A program made the translations under genes and the position numbers. Below the pieces are notes generated by a model, which saw nothing but the letters and a program-made list of their open reading frames with translations, did no database searches and was not told where the DNA came from. Positions 17,720 through 23,543 of a stretch of 23,832 nt of DNA are shown piece by piece. This stretch comes from DASPJQ01 sp035299065 (GTDB lineage Bacteria; Bacteroidota; Bacteroidia; Flavobacteriales_D; UBA2798). The DNA lies in NCBI GenBank assembly GCA_035299065.1, contig DATGXI010000149.1, forward strand, positions 1 through 23,832, read 5' to 3'. Position 1 is the first letter of the stretch; each line of letters begins with the position of its first letter.

Positions 17720-17803
17720 TATAGCAATAAGGCAGTATGCTAAAAGCATGAGTTATACACGCTGGAATACAATGGAATAAGGCCGTTTTTGTTGATTGTT
17801 TTT

Positions 17804-17885
17804 GGGCGTTGCCTCCGGCCCGGGCTATTCACTGCAAGCTTTTGTTCGTTCCTCACAAAAGGCTTTCCGTTACTATCCCTAACGC
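17804..17885. repeat. GC-rich intergenic element, probable interspersed repeat
   Basis: A GC-rich stretch in an otherwise AT-rich gap begins GGGCGTTGCCTCCGGCCCGG and ends CTATCCCTAACGC, with short inverted ends (GCGTT / AACGC). The style resembles repeats common between genes in Bacteroidota, but only one copy is in this window, so this call rests on resemblance. Confidence 0.35.
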
Positions 17886-17917
17886 AATTAAACCATCAAA
17901 AAGTTGAGACATAAAAA

Positions 17918-18000
17918 AACCGCAAAGGACACAAAGGGGGCGCAATGTAAGCTAAGTTCCCTTAGCGTTCTCAGCGTAAGTCTTCGCGACCTTTGCGGTT
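17918..18000. repeat. 83-bp palindromic element with 11-bp terminal inverted repeats (type A)
   Basis: It starts AACCGCAAAGG (17918-17928) and ends CCTTTGCGGTT (17990-18000), a perfect 11-bp inverted pair. An inner hairpin GCTAAG-TTCC-CTTAGC lies at 17951-17966. It is the same length and general layout as the two elements that follow, although the sequence differs. No protein is encoded. A REP/MITE-like structured element is the best description. Confidence 0.7.
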
Positions 18001-18037
18001 AACACGTTTAGAATCGTTACCCGATTAATTTTTTTTT

Positions 18038-18120
18038 ACCACAGCGTTAACAGAGTTTTGCCAGAGATCACAGTAAAATTCTCTGCGTTCCCTGTAATAA
18101 ACTCCGGGGCCTCTGTGGTT
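18038..18120. repeat. 83-bp palindromic element, type B copy 1
   Basis: It has terminal inverted ends ACCACAG / CTGTGGT and is followed by A plus nine T on the plus strand. It is near-identical (about four mismatches plus one end base) to the element at 18131-18214. It lies between hutU and the TonB-dependent receptor. The T-run is on the plus strand, where no gene would need termination here. Confidence 0.8.
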
Positions 18121-18130
18121 ATTTTTTTTT

Positions 18131-18214
18131 AACCACAGCGTAAACAGAGGTTAGCCAGAGATCACAGTAAAATTCTCTGCGTTCCCTGTAATAAACTCCG
18201 GGGTCTCTGTGGTT
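18131..18214. repeat. 84-bp palindromic element, type B copy 2
   Basis: It has ends AACCACAG / CTGTGGTT (perfect 8-bp inverted pair) and is a direct repeat of 18038-18120 with a 93-bp period. It ends 8 bp from the receptor stop codon, so the receptor transcript would contain it at its 3' end, where it could fold. Confidence 0.8.
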
Positions 18215-18222
18215 AATTATTT

Positions 18223-20454
18223 TTAGAAGTGTCCACGTAAGGCAATAATAAAATTCCTTCCCGGTGCATTTATACCACTTGAAAATGTGCGGTATTGGGT
18301 GTCAAAAATATTGTCAACCCCGGCCTGCAAACTCACAAACTTGTGCAATTGGTATGAAGCGCGTATGTTTAGCGTAAACCAGGCTGGTATGCCCATAGGT
18401 GTTGCATATTGCAGGTTATCCTCGCCACTGCCACTATAATCCTTCAGTTTTTTTGCTGAATTGTACAAAGCGTAAAAATCACCTCTGAATTTTTTATGTG
18501 TATACGTTAAACCCATGCGCGCTAAAAACGGTGGAATGTGGTCCATAGGTGCGTCAACCGAGTCGGTTTTTAAACGCCCGTATGTGTAATTTATACTTGC
18601 CGTAAACCTGAAATGGTCATCAAGCTGTGACACAAGGCTTGACTGGAAACCATAAATAAAAGCTGACTCTTTATTCTGGTTGGCGTATACCTTGCTCATC
18701 ATACCATCGTACATAATGGAATCCTGCCCGTTAAGTGTGTATTCAGCAACAACCGTTATATCGCGGTAGTCGGTATAGTAAATTGAATTATCCCAACGCG
18801 TTTTCCGGTTTATAAGTCTGCTAATACCCAATTCATAGTTAATGGTGCGCTCAGGTCCCAGGGTTTTGTTTGGCACAATTACCATTCCCGGTTGCGAACC
18901 AAATATTTTTGACATGTCATCCACATTCGGCACACGGTAGCTGGTTGATATCAAAAATGAAATTTTCATGTCGTCATCGGGGTTGTGAATAAAACCAAAA
19001 TTGCCTGACCATACCGGTGTTTTTTGCTCAATGGTGGTGTAGGGCAGGTGAAACAACAATGCTGTATCAACCAATGTTGAATTCAATGTAGTGTAGCCAA
19101 CCCTAAAACCGTCAACCAATGAAAACTGTTCTGTTATTTTCCAGCTGTGTGAAAAATAGGCGGCAAAATTATTCATGGTATTTTCGCCATCGGGGTAGCG
19201 CGTATCCAGTTCACCTGTTGTATCAGCAACAATGTCGGTACGGTAGGCGGTTGATTTCAGTGAATTCAATTGTGCATCCAACCCAAAGCGCAGGCTGTGT
19301 GTTTTTACCCTTTTTTGAAAATCAAGGTTCGCTCCAATTACCCCAACATCTTCAATGCGGCTGTTCCTGTACCGGCTGTTAAAATTGCGGTTGTGGCGGC
19401 TTTCCTCCAGCATCTGGTAATTTATGCCAAGGTGTATCAGGTCAAAAACACCTTCACCTTCATTGTTGCGTATGTTTAAATCGTACGCTGCCAGCAAACG
19501 GGTTTGCGGACCATAATACCATTCGCCCGAGTTCAGGATTTTAGAGGCGTGTGGATCGGTTAAACGATCGTAGCGCGGCACATCACTTGAGTTGGAGAAC
19601 TGCAGGTTTATGCCATGTGAAATTTTTTCACTTTGCCGGAATAAAAATTTTTGCAACACATCCATTTGGGTATAACCTGAACCTACCTGCAAATAACGGT
19701 TTTCATTTTTCACAGCACTGTCTTTGGCGTTACCCTGGTAAACTGCATAATAAGGCCGTTCACCATAAGCACCGGCATAAAACGGATTTTGGTTTGTTCC
19801 GCCCATCAAATCGCCATGTTTTGAATAGGTAAATGAAGTGAATGAAGCAAGTTTTTTACCACCCAGGTTCAGGTTAAAATGTTCGGTAAGTCCTGACGAT
19901 GCACTTTCGTAACGCGACAATACGTTAAGTTTAAAATTCAGTTTATCGCTTGTTGAAAGTTGCGCCTGTTTGGTAAACATATGAATGGCACCGCCCATGG
20001 CATCGCTGCCGTAAATGGTTGATGCCGGTCCATACAGCACTTCCATACGTTCCATGCTATTGTTATCGGTAGTTACTATGTTTTGCAGGTGACCAGCGCG
20101 GTAAATCAAATTGTTCATGCGTATACCGTCAACCACCAGTAAAATACGGCTGGCTTCGAATCCGCGCAGTACAGGGCTACCGCCACCCAATTGGCTGCGT
20201 TGAACGTGTAAGCCTGCATTTGACAATACATCAGCGGTTGTTTTTCCCTGTGCTGTTTCTATGTCTTTTTTATCCAGCACCAAGACGTCCTGGGCCACGT
20301 TGATCTTGTTTTCTTTTTGTTTGTTTACCGAGATAATAACCTCGTTCAGTTTTACCTCGCGGGTTGAGTCGGGTTTATCATCGGGTTCCTGTGCAAATAC
20401 TGCGCAGGGTATCATGTTAAGCAATGCAAGCATTGCCATGTATACAGGTTTCAT
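18223..20454 (-). CDS. TonB-dependent outer membrane receptor
   Basis: A 743-residue protein with a signal peptide ending VFAQ (residues 1-22). A TonB-box-like stretch (REVKLNEVIISV) follows, then the plug domain at about 45-165 with VLSNAGLHVQRSQLGGGSPVLRG-type residues, VVDGIRMNN, MERMEVLYGPASTIYGSDAMGGAIH. The remainder is a 22-strand-type barrel ending in aromatic Phe (IIALRGHF). The plug most resembles the hemoglobin/transferrin/siderophore receptor class. The extracellular YRVP...NKTLGPERTINYELG segment corresponds to the FRAP/NPNL region of heme receptors, but no His lies between the two boxes, so heme is not supported as ligand. There is no N-terminal carboxypeptidase-like domain and no SusD partner, which argues against polysaccharide uptake. 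The small 169-residue gene upstream on the same strand is probably co-transcribed. Confidence 0.93.
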   Translation of the reverse strand: MKPVYMAMLALLNMIPCAVFAQEPDDKPDSTREVKLNEVIISVNKQKENKINVAQDVLVLDKKDIETAQGKTTADVLSNAGLHVQRSQLGGGSPVLRGFEASRILLVVDGIRMNNLIYRAGHLQNIVTTDNNSMERMEVLYGPASTIYGSDAMGGAIHMFTKQAQLSTSDKLNFKLNVLSRYESASSGLTEHFNLNLGGKKLASFTSFTYSKHGDLMGGTNQNPFYAGAYGERPYYAVYQGNAKDSAVKNENRYLQVGSGYTQMDVLQKFLFRQSEKISHGINLQFSNSSDVPRYDRLTDPHASKILNSGEWYYGPQTRLLAAYDLNIRNNEGEGVFDLIHLGINYQMLEESRHNRNFNSRYRNSRIEDVGVIGANLDFQKRVKTHSLRFGLDAQLNSLKSTAYRTDIVADTTGELDTRYPDGENTMNNFAAYFSHSWKITEQFSLVDGFRVGYTTLNSTLVDTALLFHLPYTTIEQKTPVWSGNFGFIHNPDDDMKISFLISTSYRVPNVDDMSKIFGSQPGMVIVPNKTLGPERTINYELGISRLINRKTRWDNSIYYTDYRDITVVAEYTLNGQDSIMYDGMMSKVYANQNKESAFIYGFQSSLVSQLDDHFRFTASINYTYGRLKTDSVDAPMDHIPPFLARMGLTYTHKKFRGDFYALYNSAKKLKDYSGSGEDNLQYATPMGIPAWFTLNIRASYQLHKFVSLQAGVDNIFDTQYRTFSSGINAPGRNFIIALRGHF

Positions 20455-20495
20455 TTGTAGGTAATGAGTTTAATGGGTTAATAAAGCATTGCCAA

Positions 20496-20510
20496 CCCGC
20501 AAAAGGCGGG
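20496..20510 (-). promoter_or_regulatory. Small GC hairpin between the 169-residue gene and the receptor
   Basis: CCCGC-AAAAG-GCGGG forms a 5-bp GC-only stem in the 89-bp gap before the receptor start. No T-run follows on the minus strand, so it is not a classical terminator. It could reduce read-through or act as a processing site. Low certainty. Confidence 0.3.
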
Positions 20511-20543
20511 CAGGTTAAATGGAAAATAAAAAATCGCAAAGCT

Positions 20544-21053
20544 TTATACCCATCGCGGTGGTGGCGTAGGAATGTCACTTGTTATGGAAACAAGGTTTTG
20601 TTCATGGTTGGTGGTAATGGTATTTTCATTGGTAAAAAACGCAAGTTGTGTAGCTTCATCGGCACACACATAATGCAACTGCAAAAACTTCAGCACAATG
20701 GTTTGTGGGCCCTGTACGGGCTCGTCCCACAGGCGTGCACCCGCTTTCATACTCTCCATCAAACGTTCCTCCTCGGTATCATTTATGACCAATAGCTCAA
20801 CGGTGTTACCGGTAACGGTGGCCGATTTTACATCGTACATGCGGCCGTGGTAGCGTATTTCTTTACGGTCAACCTTACAGGCTTCATAAACATGAACAGG
20901 CATGGTGAGTTTTTCAAAGCCTGTATGGGTGCGTTCCAGTAACGCTTCCATTTTCCATTTAAGATTGGCGCGTTGAATTTTTTGAATTAGCAAAAGGCCG
21001 CCTGATTGCAGGAGGAAAATAAAGAGCAGGGCCAGGGCTAACGACTTTTTCAC
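20544..21053 (-). CDS. Small membrane-anchored protein of unknown function, upstream of the receptor
   Basis: A 169-residue protein. Residues 4-24 are hydrophobic (LALALLFIFLLQSGGLLLI), acting as signal or membrane anchor, followed by a basic, helical stretch (QKIQRANLKWKMEALLE). The centre has KEIRYHGRMYDVKSATVTGN and VELLVINDTEEERLMESM. I have a general impression of this pattern from Bacteroidota proteins of unknown function. The C-terminus is low-complexity and Pro-rich, ending PTPPPRWV. It has two Cys (in YEACKVD and HYVCADE) and several His, but no clear metal motif. It lies 89 bp upstream of the receptor on the same strand, so a joint role in uptake at the envelope is inferred. Confidence 0.75.
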   Translation of the reverse strand: MKKSLALALLFIFLLQSGGLLLIQKIQRANLKWKMEALLERTHTGFEKLTMPVHVYEACKVDRKEIRYHGRMYDVKSATVTGNTVELLVINDTEEERLMESMKAGARLWDEPVQGPQTIVLKFLQLHYVCADEATQLAFFTNENTITTNHEQNLVSITSDIPTPPPRWV

Positions 21054-21077
21054 CTTTGTAGTGCAAGTTAAGAAATT

Positions 21078-21120
21078 CCCGTAAAACCATCATAAGCCCG
21101 GACCAAAGGTAACTTACGGG
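21078..21120. promoter_or_regulatory. Candidate promoter and dyad upstream of the 169-residue gene
   Basis: On the minus strand TACCTTTG (21104-21111) matches the Bacteroidota -7 consensus TAnnTTTG; a good -33 TTTG is not visible at the normal distance. A 7-bp inverted repeat, CCCGTAA (21078-21084) and TTACGGG (21114-21120), encloses this box. The start codon would lie about 45 nt downstream of the predicted transcript start. Confidence 0.35.
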
Positions 21121-21314
21121 CCTCCTTTTTCGTTTAAAAGTATATGTAGGTTTGAGGTATAATTTCGCCTGTCAACACATAGCAAAAACACCATCAAAAG
21201 TGTTCAAAAATGTGAATTGTAATTTTTTAAACCGGTTTTTAACATAAAAATGCATATCTGAAATTGCAATAAATATCTTTGTTAATCATTCATTTATATT
21301 CATTTTAAAATAAA

Positions 21315-21346
21315 TTTGGGAAACTGAATGGTTTCTTATACCTTTG
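21315..21346 (+). promoter_or_regulatory. Promoter of the ArsR-family gene
   Basis: TTTG (21315-21318), 20 bp, then TACCTTTG (21339-21346) fit the Bacteroidota sigma-ABfr-type pattern TTTG-N19-TAnnTTTG. Transcription would start near 21352, leaving a leader of about 20 nt before the ATG at 21371. A second possible -7 box, TAAATTTG (21311-21318), has no suitable -33 partner. Confidence 0.65.
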
Positions 21347-21365
21347 AGGAAACCAAATGGTTACC
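21320..21365 (+). promoter_or_regulatory. Two tandem dyad operators, probably for autorepression
   Basis: Dyad 1, GAAACTGAATGGTTTC (21320-21335), has perfect 5-bp arms and sits between the -33 and -7 boxes. Dyad 2, GGAAACCAAATGGTTACC (21348-21365), has 7-bp arms with one mismatch and covers the predicted transcript start. The two copies align with each other at a 28-29 bp offset. Winged-helix ArsR proteins bind such dyads as dimers, so self-repression by the adjacent gene is the likely use. Confidence 0.55.
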
Positions 21366-21370
21366 TTAAA

Positions 21371-21739
21371 ATGACGCGTAGAGATACTTTTCAGGCTATT
21401 TCGGATCCTGTTCGCAGGGATATCATTGAGTATTTATGGCATGAACCGCGATCGGTCATGCAGGTGGTTGGGTGCTTTAAAAACATGACCCGGCCGGGGG
21501 TCACCAAGCACTTGAAAATTCTGGCTGAATGCGGTGTTATTACCATGACGCGCAAAGGACGTGAACAACTGTGTGTGCTGAACAATAAAAGCCTTAAGCA
21601 GGCTTACCTGTGGCTTGAAAAATACCAAAAGGGAATAGCTGATCCGGTTGATGCGTTTGACTACCACGTAAACCAGTTAATGTTTATGAATGCTGCAGGA
21701 ATTAAGCGTGTGCAGAAAAGAAAGGTGAAGAAGAAATGA
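21371..21739 (+). CDS. ArsR-family winged-helix transcriptional repressor
   Basis: A 122-residue protein from the ATG at 21371. An upstream TTG (21344) would lie inside the promoter, so it is rejected. FQAISDPVRRDIIEYL is the typical first helix. The recognition helix region is NMTRPGVTKHLKILAECGVI, and the wing is MTRKGREQLCVLN. LKQAYLWLEKYQKG follows as the dimer helix. The tail is Lys/Arg-rich (KRVQKRKVKKK). This is the subgroup usually followed by an SRPBCC/AHSA1-domain gene, but no such gene follows; the sequence downstream is a repeat island. The arsenic/cadmium Cys motif ELCVCDL is absent, so metal sensing is unsupported. It is divergent from the 169-residue gene and receptor and could control them, though its best operators lie on its own promoter. 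Confidence 0.9.
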   Translation: MTRRDTFQAISDPVRRDIIEYLWHEPRSVMQVVGCFKNMTRPGVTKHLKILAECGVITMTRKGREQLCVLNNKSLKQAYLWLEKYQKGIADPVDAFDYHVNQLMFMNAAGIKRVQKRKVKKK

Positions 21740-21754
21740 ATTGCGTGGAATTTT

Positions 21755-21884
21755 GCAGATGATTACCAGGAGATTTTTTTCATGCAGAAATCGCAGATAC
21801 GCGCAGATGGATCAGCAAGTGATTAATTGCGCGCAGATCTCGCAGATGATTACCAGGAGATTTTTTTCATGCAGAAATCGCAGA
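21755..21884. repeat. CGCAGAT-type repeat island with a perfect 43-bp direct repeat
   Basis: The 43-bp unit at 21755-21797 recurs without change at 21842-21884 (87-bp period). It contains GATTACCAGGAGA, seven T, CATGCAGAAATCGCAGA. Between the copies lie ATCAGCAAGTGATTAATTGC and GCGCAGATCTCGCAGAT, which recur in the right-hand island. Short open frames here are low-complexity and not credible genes. Confidence 0.8.
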
Positions 21885-21960
21885 AACCCGCAGATGATCA
21901 ACAAGCGACAAACGCTCTGTTTTTGATTTATGCTGTTAGGCTACTGGTGATGAATTTACA

Positions 21961-22054
21961 TTGCTGTCGTTACGTCTTTGCGCGCCCTTCTTCTCTGCGC
22001 CTCCGCGCCTCTGCGAGCGTTTTTAAGTCCTAATAAATAACGTTGCTGTCGTTG
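21961..22054. repeat. CTTCTTCTCTGCG-type repeat, copy 1
   Basis: The stretch runs from TTGCTGTCGTTACGTCTTTG through CTTCTTCTCTGCGCCTCCGC and CTGCGAGCG to AATAAATAACGTTGCTGTCG. It begins and ends with the same TTGCTGTCGTT. Related copies lie at 23371-23440 and 23429-23513. It is non-coding and sits just downstream of the outer-membrane gene stop. Confidence 0.75.
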
Positions 22055-22098
22055 TGAGCTGAAAAAAAGCCATAGCGCGAAAAATACCCCAGCGAATC

Positions 22099-22824
22099 TT
22101 AAAACCTCCAATAATACCCAATATCAATTCCGGCCTGGTTAAAATAGTAATGTGTGTCGGTATTGGTAAATGAAGTAACCGAGGTGCGGTAAACGGCTTC
22201 CATTTTTATAAATGCGTTTTTGAGATTCAGGCGCAAACCCAAACCGCCTGTTGCGGCAAGATTTAACCTGGCAAAATTACTGTTATCATTTGTTTTTGAA
22301 ACCAACTCTTTCCCATCAGCATATTCCCTGCGCGATACAGTGGTTTCGCTCAAAAAAATATTGGTGCTTACACCGGCAATACCATAGAACTGCCACTTAC
22401 CCGTGGTAAAATGGTATTGTACACGCATTGGAATATCCATGTAGCTGAAGTGATAAAATGTTTGTGCCTTTTTTGGAATAGCCGGGTCGTTCGGATCAAT
22501 TACTATAATATGTGTGAACTCAAATGGCTTGGTCTTGAAGCCTTTTTTAGCGTATAATAAACCAGCATCCAGGTGCCAGCGTTTTGCTATTTGCCACTGA
22601 AAATCTGCACCTGCGGTAAAACCAAAAATGGGTTTTTCATCTGAATAATGGCAAACACCGAATTTACCCGTTTTAGGGTTCGAATACATAATGCGAAAAC
22701 AACGGTCGGCTGATGCGCTTATCCCAAATGCAAATTTTTTTTCTTCCTTTTTTTCTTCGGTTGGAGCTTCCTGGGCACGCGCAAACAAGGGCAAAAAGGC
22801 AAGAGTTAAAACAAGGTTTTTCAT
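22099..22824 (-). CDS. Outer membrane beta-barrel protein, small (PorT-like fold)
   Basis: A 241-residue protein with a signal peptide ending FARA (residues 1-17), then a Glu/Lys linker (APTEEKKEEKKF). Alternating beta strands follow: FGISASADRCFRIMY, FGFTAGADFQWQIAKRWHLD, AGLLYAKKGFKTK, YMDIPMRVQYHF, WQFYGIAGVSTNIFL, GGLGLRLNLKNAFIKMEAVY. It ends IDIGYYWRF with a C-terminal Phe as outer membrane barrels do. The size and the 'DIPMRVQYHF ... YGIAGVSTNIFLSE' pattern fit the common Bacteroidota outer-membrane beta-barrel family. No specific function can be given. The gene stands alone between repeat islands with no operon partner. A ten-base poly-G run lies 42 bp before its start. Confidence 0.85.
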   Translation of the reverse strand: MKNLVLTLAFLPLFARAQEAPTEEKKEEKKFAFGISASADRCFRIMYSNPKTGKFGVCHYSDEKPIFGFTAGADFQWQIAKRWHLDAGLLYAKKGFKTKPFEFTHIIVIDPNDPAIPKKAQTFYHFSYMDIPMRVQYHFTTGKWQFYGIAGVSTNIFLSETTVSRREYADGKELVSKTNDNSNFARLNLAATGGLGLRLNLKNAFIKMEAVYRTSVTSFTNTDTHYYFNQAGIDIGYYWRF

Positions 22825-22865
22825 AGGTTTTTATTTGACGTATAAACGCAGGAAAAGTTGCGTAA

Positions 22866-22875
22866 GGGGGGGGGG
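22866..22875 (-). repeat. Poly-G (G10) tract upstream of the outer membrane protein gene
   Basis: Ten consecutive G on the plus strand (C10 on the coding strand) lie in an AT-rich region, 42 bp upstream of the ATG at 22824. No other G or C run of this length is present in the window. Such tracts in promoters of surface-protein genes can change length by slippage and switch expression. Confidence 0.7.
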
Positions 22876-22876
22876 A

Positions 22877-23370
22877 TTTGAAACACGCTGAGAACACTGG
22901 TAATCATGCTGAGTTCTTATGGGTCAGCAAGTGATTTATTGCGCGCAGATCGCGCAGATCTCGCAGATGATCAGCAGGCGACTTTTTAGAACGCTGAGAA
23001 CACTGATGGTCATGATGGCCGGTGACATGGTTAGCAAGCGATAGTGGCACGCAGAAATCGCAGAGATACGCAGATGATCAGCAAGCGATTTTTTTCACGC
23101 AGAAATCGCAGAGACACGCAGATGATCAGCAGGCGACATGTGATGTGTTTTTGATTTAGGTCGCTTTGCGACTGGTCATGATTAGTACCCGGTTTTTTTT
23201 GTCTCGCAGAGGCGCGGAGACGCAGAGGGGTCATGATGACTACTGATATGATCAGCAAGTGATTTATTGCGCGCAGATCGCGCAGATCTCGCAGATGGAT
23301 CAACAAGTGTTTTTTTTCAAGCTGAAATCGCAGATACCTGCAGATGGATCAGCAAGTGATTTATTGCGCG
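22877..23370. repeat. CGCAGAT-type repeat island (right)
   Basis: There is no credible gene. A 46-bp sequence starting TCAGCAAGTGATTTATTGCG is present identically at 22924-22969 and 23252-23297, and partly at 23349-23372. A 41-bp unit (CACGCAGAAATCGCAGAGA...) occurs at 23048-23088 and 23096-23136 with two mismatches and a 48-bp period. ACGCTGAGAACACTG occurs at 22884 and 22991. The same vocabulary is used in the island at 21755-21884 on the other side of the outer-membrane gene. Confidence 0.8.
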
Positions 23371-23513
23371 CCTTTCTTCTCTGCGTCTCCGCGCCACTGC
23401 GAGCCTTTTTAAGTCGTAATAAATAACGTTGCTGTCGTTGCGTCTTTGCGCGCCCTTCTTCTCCGCGTCTCTGCGAGCGTTTTAAACCTTAATGAATAAC
23501 GTAGCTGTCGTTG
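23371..23513. repeat. CTTCTTCTCTGCG-type repeat, copies 2 and 3 in tandem
   Basis: Copy 2 (23371-23440) and copy 3 (23429-23513) share the joining TTGCTGTCGTTG at 23429-23440. Both contain CTTCTTCTC(T/C)GCGTCTC and CTGCGAGC. Compared with copy 1 at 21961 they differ at scattered positions, so they are old or diverging copies. No gene is seen. Confidence 0.75.
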
Positions 23514-23543
23514 CGGGAAACACACCATCTGAAGGCCTCAAAG

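Noticed and set aside
18038..18130. Rho-independent terminator (inverted repeat plus nine T)
   Set aside because: The T-run is on the plus strand, while the genes on both sides are on the minus strand; the arms are also separated by about 65 bp. Kept as a repeat element instead.
21344..21370. TTG start for the ArsR gene at 21344
   Set aside because: It overlaps the predicted -7 box and the second dyad; the ATG at 21371 gives the normal N-terminus for the family.
21371..21739. Arsenic or cadmium sensor
   Set aside because: The family metal motif ELCVCDL and matching C-terminal ligands are missing, and no arsenic or efflux gene is nearby.
21741..22033. Two short plus-strand open frames after the ArsR gene
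   Set aside because: Both lie inside the 43-bp direct repeat and repeat copy 1, and their translation is duplicated wherever the repeat is.
23031..23306. 91-residue minus-strand open frame in the right repeat island
   Set aside because: Its translation is made of repeated pieces such as LRDLRDLRA and LLIICVSLRFLR, the direct reading of CGCAGAT-type repeats; not a credible protein.
22924..23372. CRISPR-like array
   Set aside because: The repeat units vary in length, order and spacing, the intervals are themselves repeats rather than unique spacers, and no cas gene is present.
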